Below, in pieces: positions 16,007 through 24,152 of a stretch of 64,000 bases of DNA. This DNA is from Sphingomonas sp. YR710 (lineage in GTDB: Bacteria > Pseudomonadota > Alphaproteobacteria > Sphingomonadales > Sphingomonadaceae). The stretch lies in assembly GCF_900101455.1 (NCBI RefSeq), contig NZ_FMZJ01000007.1, positions 124,001-188,000 on the forward strand. Reading direction: 5' to 3'. The notes below the pieces were generated by a model that was not told where the DNA came from, did not search any database, and saw nothing but the letters and a program-made list of their open reading frames with translations. Position 1 is the stretch's first letter. Each line of letters begins with the position of its first letter. Both the position numbers and the translations under genes were made by a program.

Positions 16007-17449
16007 TTAATGCCCGAAGCCAAACTCCAGAAAGCTCGGGATCGGACCATTCCAGCCATCATCAGGCTCGTCCTGCGGCTGACTCCGACGATCGTCTCTC
16101 CGCGGGCGATCGTCGCGGCGGGGGCGTTCTTCCTGGCGAGGACGATCTTCCTGACGCGGACGTTCCTCGCGACGCGGTGCCGGCTCGCGATGCACGGGCG
16201 CCTCGACGACCTCGGGCTCGGCTTCGCGCGCGACCACCGGTTCCTCGGTGCGGGTACGACCTCCACGGCCGCGGCGGGGCTTGCGCTCCTCGCGAGTGGG
16301 TGCGGCCTCTTCGACTTCCGCGCGTTCGGGTTTCGCGCCGCCCGCAAGGCGCGGGATCTTGAAGCTGGTCAGCTTCTCGATGTTGGCGATCGCCTCGGCA
16401 TCGGCTTCGGTGACCAGAGTGATCGCCTTGCCGGTCAGTCCGCCGCGGCCGGTGCGGCCGATGCGGTGGACATAATCGTCCGGATGCCATGGCACGTCAT
16501 AGTTGAAGACGTGGCTGACGCCCTTGATGTCGAGCCCGCGGGCGGCGACGTCGGAGGCGACGAGGACGTTGATGTCGTTATTCTTGAACCGATCGAGTTC
16601 GCGGATCCGCTCCGACTGTTCCATGTCGCCATGGATCTGACCGACCGAAAAGCCGTTCTGGGCAAGGTTGGTCGCCAGTTCGCGGACCGTGGTCTTGCGG
16701 TTCGAGAAGATGATCGCGTTCTTCATGTCGTCGGCGCGCAGCAGGCCGCGCAGCGTCTCGCGCTTGCCGCGTGACGTCGTCTCGACGAGCAATTGCTCGA
16801 TCGCGAGATTGGTGCTCGCCGGGCGCGACACCTCGATCTGCTTGGGGTTCGACAGGAACTTGTCGGCCAGCTTCTTGATCGGCCCGGGCATCGTCGCCGA
16901 GAACAGCAAAGTCTGGCGGGTGGCCGGCAGCTTGGTGCAGATTTCCTCGATATCGGGGATGAACCCCATGTCGAGCATGCGATCCGCCTCGTCGATGACC
17001 AGCAGGCTGCAGCCGTTGAGCATGATCTTGCCGCGCTGGAACAGATCCATGAGGCGGCCCGGCGTGGCGATCAGCACGTCGACACCCTTTTCGAGCGCCG
17101 CGACCTGTTCGCCCATGTTCACGCCGCCGATCAGGAGGGCCATCGTCAGCTTGTGATATTTGCCATATTTCTCGAAATTCTCGGCAACCTGCGCGGCAAG
17201 CTCGCGGGTGGGCTCGAGGATCAGCGAGCGCGGCATGCGCGCCCGGCTGCGGCCATGGGCGAGGATGTCGATCATCGGCAGCACGAAACCGGCGGTCTTG
17301 CCGGTGCCCGTCTGAGCGATGCCGATAAGGTCCCGCATCATCAGGACAGACGGGATCGCCTGCGCCTGAATCGGAGTGGGTTCGGTATAACCCGCTTCGG
17401 TTACCGCGCGGAGAAGTTCATCGGAAAGGCCGAGGTCGGCAAATGTCAT
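16007..17449 (-). CDS. DEAD-box ATP-dependent RNA helicase (RhlE/DeaD type)
   Basis: The 480-residue protein has all DEAD-box motifs: Q motif region (PTPIQAQAIP), AQTGTGKT, PTRELAAQ, TPGRLMD, DEADRMLDMGF, SAT, and HRIGRTGR. After the two RecA-like domains (to about residue 375) comes a long Arg/Glu/Pro-rich tail with repeated EERPRxxDRP-like units, typical of RhlE-like RNA-binding tails. It remodels RNA in ribosome assembly or cold and decay pathways. The start at 17449 (MTFADLGL) matches the family; 13 extra upstream residues do not. Confidence 0.92.
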   Translation of the reverse strand: MTFADLGLSDELLRAVTEAGYTEPTPIQAQAIPSVLMMRDLIGIAQTGTGKTAGFVLPMIDILAHGRSRARMPRSLILEPTRELAAQVAENFEKYGKYHKLTMALLIGGVNMGEQVAALEKGVDVLIATPGRLMDLFQRGKIMLNGCSLLVIDEADRMLDMGFIPDIEEICTKLPATRQTLLFSATMPGPIKKLADKFLSNPKQIEVSRPASTNLAIEQLLVETTSRGKRETLRGLLRADDMKNAIIFSNRKTTVRELATNLAQNGFSVGQIHGDMEQSERIRELDRFKNNDINVLVASDVAARGLDIKGVSHVFNYDVPWHPDDYVHRIGRTGRGGLTGKAITLVTEADAEAIANIEKLTSFKIPRLAGGAKPERAEVEEAAPTREERKPRRGRGGRTRTEEPVVAREAEPEVVEAPVHREPAPRREERPRQEDRPRQEERPRRDDRPRRDDRRSQPQDEPDDGWNGPIPSFLEFGFGH

Positions 17450-17576
17450 GCTGTGTCCGGAAAAGGGCGGCACGGAGCACCGCTTCATCGGCCCCGCGCT
17501 TGGGCGCAGACCGGCGATTTGTCAAGAATGTTGGGCGTTTTAGAAGCATGATTGGGGCATCATCCGACTCTTTCTC

Positions 17577-17733
17577 TCCTCCCCCGCCAGGGGGAGGTGG
17601 CGCCGAAGGTGACGGAGGGGGCGGGCGACGATCGGCTTTAGCCTGGCCCCCGCCAGCTTCCGACTATTCCCGGCGCATTGCCGTCCGCCCCTCCGTCAGC
17701 CTGCGGCTGACACCTCCCCCTGGCGGGGGAGGA
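17577..17733. repeat. Nested palindromic element upstream of the helicase gene
   Basis: A perfect 23-base terminal inverted repeat (17577-17599 and 17711-17733) contains the self-pairing block CCCCCGCCAGGGGG. Inside it lie CGGAGGGGCGG-like and GACGGAGGGG/CCCCTCCGTC pairs. The 157-bp element lies in the non-coding space before the DEAD-box gene and after the gene at 17784. Confidence 0.85.
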
Positions 17734-17783
17734 CAGAAAAATACGCAGCTATAATGTGTTACCCTGAAGCAGGACCAGATTAT

Positions 17784-18344
17784 TCAATCGCGTGGGACGA
17801 GTATTCGGAAGCGCTGGATTTCGCACTGGCCACCCGATCGGGTGCGAATCACGTCGCGGTCGGCGCAGATCTGGCCGTCGTCGGTGGGCAGGATATAGAA
17901 GCCCGAATAATAATCGAGCGCGGGGCAGCTGGACGAAAATTGCGCGCGCATCCGCTGCCCGCCGCGCAACGCGAGATCGATCGCATCGTCCGCGACGATC
18001 GCGGCACCGGCGATCGTCGCCATGGCGATGCATTTCGGGCCTTTCTTCTCCTTCCAGCGCAGCGGCTTTGGCCGCGGCACGCGCTTCGGGACTCGGACGA
18101 TCACCGATTGCTGGATCGTGATTTGGGTAACGGTGATTTCAGCGGCCGGCGCTGGCGGGTGCCGCGGTGGCGGCGTCGACCCGATCGCGGATGGGACGCA
18201 GCAGAGAAGGACAAACCATGACGGCCCGGATTTCACGGTTCGCGATCCATATCGCCGCCGCCATCGGACGAAGGCATCAGCTGGCATTTCGGCAAGGCGC
18301 AGCACGCCAAAAAAAACATCGCCCCGACCAAGGCCCGAACCCAT
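17784..18344 (-). CDS. Conserved sphingomonad protein, probably exported, unknown function
   Basis: The C-terminal two-thirds look like a real conserved protein. Features are ITVTQITIQQSVIVRVP, WKEKKGPKC, IAGAAIVADDAIDLALRGGQ and SCPALDYYSGFYILPTDDG, with three or four cysteines likely to pair. A hydrophobic stretch (SWFVLLCCVPSAIG) near residue 45 resembles a signal peptide. The true start is therefore probably a GTG or other codon near residue 37, not the ATG at 18344. The function is unknown to me. Confidence 0.6.
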   Translation of the reverse strand: MGSGLGRGDVFFGVLRLAEMPADAFVRWRRRYGSRTVKSGPSWFVLLCCVPSAIGSTPPPRHPPAPAAEITVTQITIQQSVIVRVPKRVPRPKPLRWKEKKGPKCIAMATIAGAAIVADDAIDLALRGGQRMRAQFSSSCPALDYYSGFYILPTDDGQICADRDVIRTRSGGQCEIQRFRILVPRD

Positions 18345-18407
18345 GATCGCGACGAAGACGGAGACAGCCCGCCGCTGTGCATTTCCACCTGTGTGCCAAG
18401 CCCTAAG

Positions 18408-18432
18408 AATCCCGGCTTTCGCCGGGATGACG
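18408..18432. repeat. Short palindrome of the 331-423 type
   Basis: AATCCCGGCTTTCGCCGGGATGACG contains the hairpin ATCCCGGC/GCCGGGAT and the GATGACG flank. It is close in sequence to the arms of the repeat at 331-423 (CCCGCnnnnGCGGGAATGACG) and appears to be a single-arm relative. Confidence 0.55.
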
Positions 18433-18557
18433 GGATGGAGGCGTTCGCGCGTTCACTGAATTACCCTGACCATATCGTCCACAATGCTACAGCCGTTCGT
18501 CATTGGCGCAATGGCTTGAACAGCGGATTAACTGGCCAATCGTCCGAACCCTGAATA

Positions 18558-20027
18558 ATGTTCCGCCACATGGCCGATCTCCGCCCCCCTTCCGACGATC
18601 TGCTCGCCCGCCTGGCCCGGCTGCTGGGGCCACAGGGGTTCATCACCGACCGATCGGATATCGAACCCTGGCTGACCGACTGGCGCGGCCGATATCATGG
18701 CGAGAGCAAGGTGCTGCTGGCGCCGAGGACCGTGCAGGACGTTGCCGAAGTCGTCCGGCTGGCGGCCGAAGCGCATGTCGCAATCGTGCCCCAGGGCGGC
18801 AATACCGGCACGGTCGCCGGCGCGACGCCGCCCGCCGACGGAACGGCATTGTTGATGTCGCTACGCCGGATGAACAGCATCCGATCGATCTCCACTGCGG
18901 ACAATGCGGTGATCGCGGAGGCCGGCGTGATCCTGTCGGTGCTGCACGATGCCGCGGCAGAAGTCGGCCGCCGCTTTCCGCTGTCGCTGGCTGCCAAGGG
19001 ATCGGCGACGATCGGTGGGCTCGTCTCCACCAATGCCGGCGGCACGCAGGTGTTGCGTTTCGGGTCGATGCGCAACCTGCTGCTCGGGATCGAGGCGGTG
19101 CTACCCGACGGATCGATTTTCGACGGGCTGGCGACCTTGCGAAAGGACAATCGCGGCTATGATCTGCGCCAACTACTGGCGGGCGCGGAGGGAACTTTGG
19201 GGGTGGTCACCGCCGCCAGCCTGCGGCTCGTACCAGCGATCGCGGGCCGGGCGGTAGCATGGATCGGCCTGGCCAGCCCCGATGCCGCGCTGACCCTGCT
19301 GCGCGATCTCGAAGGAACCATCGGCGACTCGGTCGAGTCGTTCGAACTGGTGCCCGCCGATGCCCTGGCGCTGGTCCTGCGCAACATTCCCAACACGCGG
19401 GCCCCGCTGGCCAAGCCTCATCGGTGGAACGTGCTGGTCGAGGCGGTCGGGCTCCACGGAGGAGCCGATCCGGTGGAAGCCCTTCAAGATGCGCTGGCCG
19501 CGGCGTTCGAGGCCGGCCTGATCGAGGATGCGACGATCGCCGCCACCGACGTTCAGGCCGAGGCGCTGTGGGCGTTGCGCGAATCGATATCGGAGGCCGA
19601 ACGCATCGACGGCCCATCGTTGAAGCATGACATTGCCGTGCCGGTGTCGGCGATGCCGGCGTTCCTGCGCGAGGAGCGAACCGAGGTGGAAGCGCATTTC
19701 CCCGGCGTCCGGATCATCGCGTTCGGTCATCTCGGCGACGGCAATATCCATTTCAACCTGCTGCCGCCCGAAGCCGAGGATCGCGACCACTGGATCGCCC
19801 GCTTCGGCGCGGCGGCGAGCGCGGCGGTGCATGATCTGGTCGTCGCCCGCGGCGGCACGCTTTCGGCCGAACATGGCATCGGCCAGGCCAAGCTCGCCGA
19901 ATTCGTGCGGCTGAGCGATCCCGTGCGGCTACGCACGCTGCAAGCCATAAAACAAGCGCTGGACCCGCACGGGATCATGAACCCGGGCAAGCTGCTGCCT
20001 CTTGCGCCGAAACCCGCCGCACCATAG
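18558..20027 (+). CDS. FAD-linked 2-hydroxy-acid oxidase/dehydrogenase (GlcD-like)
   Basis: The 489-residue protein has an N-terminal FAD-binding PCMH domain (VPQGGNTGTVAGA near residue 75-90, then GGLVSTNAGGTQVLRFGSM). A C-terminal FAD-oxidase domain carries the HLGDGNIHFNL motif and ends SAEHGIGQAK and DPHGIMNPGKLL. Such enzymes oxidise D-lactate, glycolate or D-2-hydroxyglutarate; the exact substrate cannot be told. ATG codons at 18558 and 18570 are both possible starts. It stands alone, 69 bases before sapC. Confidence 0.9.
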   Translation: MFRHMADLRPPSDDLLARLARLLGPQGFITDRSDIEPWLTDWRGRYHGESKVLLAPRTVQDVAEVVRLAAEAHVAIVPQGGNTGTVAGATPPADGTALLMSLRRMNSIRSISTADNAVIAEAGVILSVLHDAAAEVGRRFPLSLAAKGSATIGGLVSTNAGGTQVLRFGSMRNLLLGIEAVLPDGSIFDGLATLRKDNRGYDLRQLLAGAEGTLGVVTAASLRLVPAIAGRAVAWIGLASPDAALTLLRDLEGTIGDSVESFELVPADALALVLRNIPNTRAPLAKPHRWNVLVEAVGLHGGADPVEALQDALAAAFEAGLIEDATIAATDVQAEALWALRESISEAERIDGPSLKHDIAVPVSAMPAFLREERTEVEAHFPGVRIIAFGHLGDGNIHFNLLPPEAEDRDHWIARFGAAASAAVHDLVVARGGTLSAEHGIGQAKLAEFVRLSDPVRLRTLQAIKQALDPHGIMNPGKLLPLAPKPAAP

Positions 20028-20096
20028 ACGGCTTGCGCGTTTGCGAGTTCCGCTCGCCATCGATCAACGATCAGACTGGGTTTCAGGAGAAATATT

Positions 20097-20873
20097 ATGG
20101 CGAGCGCCCCGGCTAACGCCCTGCCACTATTCTACAAAGAATTGCAGCCGCTTTCGAGCAACCTGCACGGCCAGTGGAAGTCCCGCAAGGTCGAATCCGC
20201 GCCGTTTTTCGCGCAGAACCACGCCGTGCCGCTGACGATCGAGGAGTTCGTCTTTGCACAACGCCATTATCCGATCGTCTTTTCGTCGGGAACTCCTTCG
20301 GTTCCGCTCGCGCTGATGGGCCTGAACGAAGGCGTCAACGTCTTCACCGACGAAAATGGCATGCCGACCCGCGACATCTATGTGCCGGCTTACGTCCGCC
20401 GCTATCCGTTCATGCTCGCCCGCCTGCGGCAGGAGACCGATGAACTGTCGCTCTGCTTCGATCCGACGGCCGGCGTGATCGGCGATTTCGAAGAGGGCGA
20501 CCCCCTGTTCGATGGCGCCGAGCCTTCGGCTTCGGTGAAGGCCACGCTGGAATTTTGTGAGCAGTTCGAACAGGCCGGCGCACGGACGGGCCTGTTCGTC
20601 GAGGAGCTGATCCAGAACAAGCTGCTGATCGACGGCGAAGTCACGATCCAGCCCGACGGCGGCGGCCAGCCCTTCGTCTATCGCGGCTTCCAGATGGTTT
20701 CGGAAGAGCGGTTGCGCGATCTGCGCGGCGATGTCCTGCGCAAGATGACGCAATCGGGGATGATGGCGCTGATCTTCGCGCATCTCTTCTCGCTGAACCT
20801 GCTCCGCGACATTTTCGCTATGCAGATGCAGCAGGGAAAAGTGCCGCTTCCCGATCTCGGCATCCCCGCCTGA
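20097..20873 (+). CDS. SapC family protein
   Basis: The 258-residue protein matches the SapC family, with FYKELQPLSSNLHGQWK, HAVPLTIEEFVFAQRHYPIVF, a central YVPAYVRRYPFML and a helical C-terminus. The name comes from a Campylobacter S-layer-associated protein. In sphingomonads the role is unclear, but related genes are often next to tryptophan halogenase and TonB receptor genes; no such neighbour is present here. A GGAGAAA ribosome site precedes the ATG. Confidence 0.85.
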   Translation: MASAPANALPLFYKELQPLSSNLHGQWKSRKVESAPFFAQNHAVPLTIEEFVFAQRHYPIVFSSGTPSVPLALMGLNEGVNVFTDENGMPTRDIYVPAYVRRYPFMLARLRQETDELSLCFDPTAGVIGDFEEGDPLFDGAEPSASVKATLEFCEQFEQAGARTGLFVEELIQNKLLIDGEVTIQPDGGGQPFVYRGFQMVSEERLRDLRGDVLRKMTQSGMMALIFAHLFSLNLLRDIFAMQMQQGKVPLPDLGIPA

Positions 20874-20936
20874 CACGCGACTGGAGGAACAAATGACGGC
20901 AGCATAAGGAATTTCCCGGACTGGGACGATCCGCCC

Positions 20937-20965
20937 TTGAAACCGGAAAAATATCTCCCTATCTT
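20937..20965 (+). promoter_or_regulatory. Sigma-70 type promoter for a small RNA
   Basis: TTGAAA at 20937-20942 and TATCTT at 20960-20965 are separated by exactly 17 bases. The predicted start, about 7 bases after the -10, falls on the first base of a strong hairpin (20972). No coding frame with a ribosome site follows. Confidence 0.6.
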
Positions 20966-20971
20966 GCTGTT

Positions 20972-21079
20972 GTGCGGCGGTTGTGCCCCCCTTTCGCAAC
21001 CTCGCACTAGCGCGTCCTGCGGGATGCGTTCCTCCCTGAACCTTGGCCACCTCGTGCGGAAGCACGGGGTGGTTTTTTT
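20972..21079 (+). ncRNA. Candidate small RNA with anti-Shine-Dalgarno-like CCUCCC
   Basis: The predicted RNA is about 108 nt with three stems. Stem 1 is GUGCG-GGUUGUG against CGCAACC-CGCAC (20972-21007) with a C-rich loop. Stem 2 is GCGUCC/GGAUGC (21012-21027). Stem 3 is the terminator. The segment between stems 2 and 3 is open and contains CCUCCC (21031-21036), complementary to Shine-Dalgarno sequences. This plan resembles trans-acting sRNAs of alphaproteobacteria; 6S RNA was considered but not supported. Targets are unknown. Confidence 0.5.
21047..21079 (+). terminator. Strong rho-independent terminator
   Basis: CCACCTCGTGC and GCACGGGGTGG form an 11-bp stem with a GGAA loop, followed by seven T residues. 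It ends the candidate small RNA on the plus strand and lies 15 bases beyond the end of the minus-strand amidohydrolase gene. Confidence 0.85.
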
Positions 21080-21094
21080 ATTGGCTGAAGCCAA

Positions 21095-21964
21095 TCATTC
21101 GGCGGCGACGGGAAGACCCGTTTGGCGGGACAGCAACGCAGACAGACGCCGCGCGACATCGGCTAGCAGCGATCGGCACCGATCCAATCCCGTCAATACC
21201 GGCTGCCCAACGCCATCCAGATAGAGCGCACGCGCGAATTCGAGCTGAATGGCGTGCACGCCGGCCCGGCGGTTGCCATGGCGATCGAGCGTATAGCCCC
21301 CCGCATAAGGCGCATTCCTGACCGCCCGCAGGCCATGCGCCTCGGCCGCCATCAACGCGCAATCGACAATATCGTCGTCCGCGCTGCGGCCAAATCTGTC
21401 CCCCACGACGATGTCGATCGCCCGGCCGGCGGCATCGCGCGGCAAGGCCGGCATCGAATGGCAGTCGATCAGCACGGCATGGCCATGATCGCGCCGCATC
21501 GCCGCAAGCAACAGCGCCACGGTGCGATGATAAGGCGCATGCACACCATCGAGACGAGCCTGAATCTCGGCCACTATCAAACGCCGGTTCCATAATTCGC
21601 CGAGTGCCGGCAATCGCCGCGGGACAAGCCCCAGCCCGCCCCGCACCTTGATGCTCAATATCGCCCGGCCGGGATCGAGCGAGAAGGCCACCATCCCCGG
21701 ATCGATCTCGCGCGGATCGCGATTGAGATCGATCCAGGCGCGCGCGCGCCGCGCAACCACCGCCGACGTACCGCCTGCGACGGCATCGTCGATCAGCAGA
21801 TCGGCGAAACGATCCTCCAGCCCGACCAGCGCCTCGAGCGGATGACGGCACAGCCCCGCCAATTCCGGCGGATATTCGCGCCCAGCGTGCGGAACCGAGA
21901 TCAGGATCGGGCCAACCGGCCGATCGGAGCCGATCACCTGAAAGGGGCATTCGTCGCGGGCCAT
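21095..21964 (-). CDS. N-formylglutamate amidohydrolase family protein
   Basis: The protein of about 289 residues carries family hallmarks: LISVPHAGREYP near the N-terminus, WIDLNRDPREID, APYHRTVALLL, VLIDCHSMP and YTLDRHGNRRAGVHAIQLEFAR. The family hydrolyses N-formyl- or other N-acylated glutamate; HutG-type members act in histidine catabolism, but no hut genes are here. The start at 21964 was chosen for similarity and spacing. A second, more distant family member is at 27544-28317. It is divergent from the cpdR-like gene. Confidence 0.85.
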   Translation of the reverse strand: MARDECPFQVIGSDRPVGPILISVPHAGREYPPELAGLCRHPLEALVGLEDRFADLLIDDAVAGGTSAVVARRARAWIDLNRDPREIDPGMVAFSLDPGRAILSIKVRGGLGLVPRRLPALGELWNRRLIVAEIQARLDGVHAPYHRTVALLLAAMRRDHGHAVLIDCHSMPALPRDAAGRAIDIVVGDRFGRSADDDIVDCALMAAEAHGLRAVRNAPYAGGYTLDRHGNRRAGVHAIQLEFARALYLDGVGQPVLTGLDRCRSLLADVARRLSALLSRQTGLPVAAE

Positions 21965-22189
21965 GGTCACATCTCTTGCTATGCGTTCCGGTTCCGTCGG
22001 GCAACGGTCGATCGCTGCCGCCATGAAGGACGACGCCAATATTCGCCGCCGCGGGCCCCACCGGAGCCGACTCGTCAGCTTCCGCTCCTATTTTTCAGGC
22101 CACGCTGGAATTTATTAATGGATTGCAGCATAAGTATGCTCCGGGGCGGCCGCGTGGCCGCAGGGCATTCGGGACGACAGACAAAAACG

Positions 22190-22564
22190 ATGATCCGGAT
22201 ATTGCTGGCCGAAGATGATGATTCGATGCGCGAGTATCTGGCGCGCGCGCTGGAGCGCACCGGATATTCGGTGAAGGCCGTCGACCGCGGCACCGCGGCT
22301 CTGCCCTTGCTGGAAAGCGAGGCATTCGATCTGCTGCTGACCGATATCGTGATGCCGGAAATGGACGGCATCGAACTGGCGCAACGCGCAAACGTGATCG
22401 CGCCCTCGATGCGCGTGATGTTCATCACCGGCTTCGCCGCCGTAACGCTGAAAAGCGGAGCGACGCCGCCCGATGCAAAGGTGTTGTCCAAGCCGTTTCA
22501 CCTGCGCGATCTGGTGCTGGAAGTCGATCGCATGTTCCAGGTGGGTAGCGCCTCGGGCCTTTGA
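22190..22564 (+). CDS. cpdR: Single-domain response regulator, CpdR-like
   Basis: The 124-residue receiver domain has no output domain. It shows the acidic pair in LLAEDDDSMRE, phospho-acceptor D52 in LLLTDIVMPEMDG, T80 in FITGF and K101 in LSKPFHLRDL. CpdR in Caulobacter directs cell-cycle proteolysis (including CtrA and PdeA) through ClpXP when unphosphorylated. The next-door tRNA-Val and N-formylglutamate amidohydrolase match the arrangement I recall in sphingomonads. The ATG at 22190 starts the domain exactly. Confidence 0.8.
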   Translation: MIRILLAEDDDSMREYLARALERTGYSVKAVDRGTAALPLLESEAFDLLLTDIVMPEMDGIELAQRANVIAPSMRVMFITGFAAVTLKSGATPPDAKVLSKPFHLRDLVLEVDRMFQVGSASGL

Positions 22565-22689
22565 AATCCTGCGCGGGCCCGGCGCCATGGCTCGCTTCTG
22601 CTTGGCACAGAAGCTTTTTCCGCCTTTCAACCGAATGACGCTGGCGGGGCTTGCGCAGGCCGATCCTCTCGGCTAGTGAGCCCCCCGTT

Positions 22690-22764
22690 GGGCGCGTAGC
22701 TCAGTGGTAGAGCACTGTGTTGACATCGCAGGGGTCGCAAGTTCAATCCTTGCCGCGCCCACCA
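22690..22764 (+). tRNA. tRNA-Val (anticodon GAC)
   Basis: The cloverleaf is complete. The acceptor stem GGGCGCG/CGCGCCC and a D-arm AGCTCAGTGGTAGAGC are present. The anticodon stem CTGTG/CGCAG carries loop TTGACAT with anticodon GAC. The T-arm is GCAAG-TTCAATC-CTTGC and CCA is encoded. Two hairpins follow as terminators. The 3' side borders an AT-richer gene, as often seen where islands insert at tRNAs. Confidence 0.95.
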
Positions 22765-22795
22765 TTCTTCCAACCGGCTGGAAAGCCGGAAGAAT
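22764..22795 (+). terminator. Hairpin after tRNA-Val
   Basis: ATTCTT and CCGGCT pair with AGCCGG and AAGAAT around a GGAA loop. A second hairpin, GGCTCC/GGAGCC followed by TTT, lies directly downstream at about 22800-22816. One or both should end tRNA transcription. Confidence 0.65.
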
Positions 22796-22894
22796 GTGAG
22801 GCTCCTAAGGGAGCCTTTACCCCACCTTTCGGATGGCTCGGCGGAGAATGCAGCGCATGGCTCCGCAGCCCGGCTGGACTAGAACCGCTTACCA

Positions 22895-23755
22895 TCATCG
22901 GGAGTCGCTGTTGTCGCGTTCGAATCGGCGGCAGTTTTCGTCCATATCATTGAACTGCGGCTGCATATAATAAGTTACTTCCAGCTCATTACTGTCCGGC
23001 TCTTCTGAATTATAATATTCTGCCTTGGAGCAATATTCTGTTCTGTGCCGCTTTTTTCCGGAAAATTCATCATATTCAACCCATCCGTAAATATACAACA
23101 TCTTCTTCTTGTTTATTACGGATCGCACCTCATCCAGGCTCATATGCCCCGTGGAGCTGTTGAAAATTCCGCCAGGCCCTAGAGTGCCGACCGAATTGGG
23201 TGAATATCGATTTGGAAAGTTAAAGTTTGCTGGAAGATCCCCATCAGCCAATATATAATTGGCTTGTGATGCCACATTGATTGCCGGCGTTTTTCCTTCA
23301 TTTTTCCAGGATATCTCGAAGCGCCTGCCGACGACGACATTTTCTTGCTTCTTATCAATCTCGCGAATATTCAATTTTCCTGCGGCGAAGATATAGGGCC
23401 GCAATTCCTTGTAGGACATGTCGCGCGCCTGCTGCGCCGTCGCATTCGCAATCTTCACGGCTTCGGCGGCCGCATTGGTGGCCTTGTGGCTGTAGTACAC
23501 GGTGACCACCAGCGCGACCGTGCCAATTCCCGATACGAAAATTCCAAGCAGCGTTACGATGTTAAGCGTCTGCGCGGCATTCAAATTTTGACAGGCAATA
23601 TCCTGGGATGAATGGCATGGATCGGGAAAACTTCGAAGCAAACTATAGCAAATATAGCAATATATCGAAACCATCATAATCGTAAATATTGCAATCCAAA
23701 GCCCTTTGATTTCCATATAATCGCCGGAATCTTTGTTCATAAATACGAATTCCAC
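22895..23755 (-). CDS. Two-helix membrane protein, AT-richer, unknown function
   Basis: The 286-residue protein has one hydrophobic helix near residues 18-40 and a second near 66-86. A segment rich in Ala/Lys (NAAAEAVKIANATAQQARDM) suggests a short coiled coil. The C-terminal domain is polar with many Tyr and Asn (LYIYGWVEYDEF, HRTEYCSKAEYY). I know no named family with certainty, although small 'two helices plus beta domain' proteins of this type occur on islands. GC is clearly lower than around it, and it sits beside tRNA-Val, which fits horizontal acquisition. Confidence 0.7.
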   Translation of the reverse strand: MEFVFMNKDSGDYMEIKGLWIAIFTIMMVSIYCYICYSLLRSFPDPCHSSQDIACQNLNAAQTLNIVTLLGIFVSGIGTVALVVTVYYSHKATNAAAEAVKIANATAQQARDMSYKELRPYIFAAGKLNIREIDKKQENVVVGRRFEISWKNEGKTPAINVASQANYILADGDLPANFNFPNRYSPNSVGTLGPGGIFNSSTGHMSLDEVRSVINKKKMLYIYGWVEYDEFSGKKRHRTEYCSKAEYYNSEEPDSNELEVTYYMQPQFNDMDENCRRFERDNSDSR

Positions 23756-24152
23756 CCTGCAACTTCAATTCATGTCGCAAAATACGATCACGCAAACGTG
23801 CCAAAAATCGGCGTCGACGCCGATCAGATGCCGATCGCACGTTCATCGTCAATGCGCCTATTTGGCGGATTCGATGGGCGGGCGCAACCGGGCCAGGATT
23901 TGCGCGCGCACTGATCCTCGCCGCCAGTAGTCGGCAGCGGCGTGCAATTTGGAAGACTGCGACAGGAGGGCGAGGCGCTGCGTTAGGCGCGTGCCCCGGC
24001 TTTGGTGGCGGCAAGGTGCCTTCGCGCTGCGTTGAGGGGTTTCGGCCTCTGGTGCTTTTCCGGTTCAGGCGGCGGCAGCCCGATCTTCCGCTGCCGCTAT
24101 GATACCGCCATCAGGTGGCTCGATGAGAGAGCGGGCGCAATGACAGCCGACC
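23756..24152. other. Intergenic stretch without a supported gene
   Basis: About 400 bases between the membrane protein and the winged-helix regulator. Base composition changes from AT-rich near 23760 to GC-rich after 23880. Open frames on both strands are short, basic and lack family patterns or ribosome sites. I see no tRNA-end duplication that would mark an island border. Confidence 0.6.

Noticed and set aside
20972-21079. 6S, SRP or tmRNA identity for the small RNA
   Set aside because: I could not match the conserved 6S bubble, the SRP tetraloop region or a tmRNA tag frame; it is left as an unassigned small RNA.
22766-24152. Genomic island with integrase at tRNA-Val
   Set aside because: No integrase gene and no repeated tRNA end were found within the window; only composition supports transfer.
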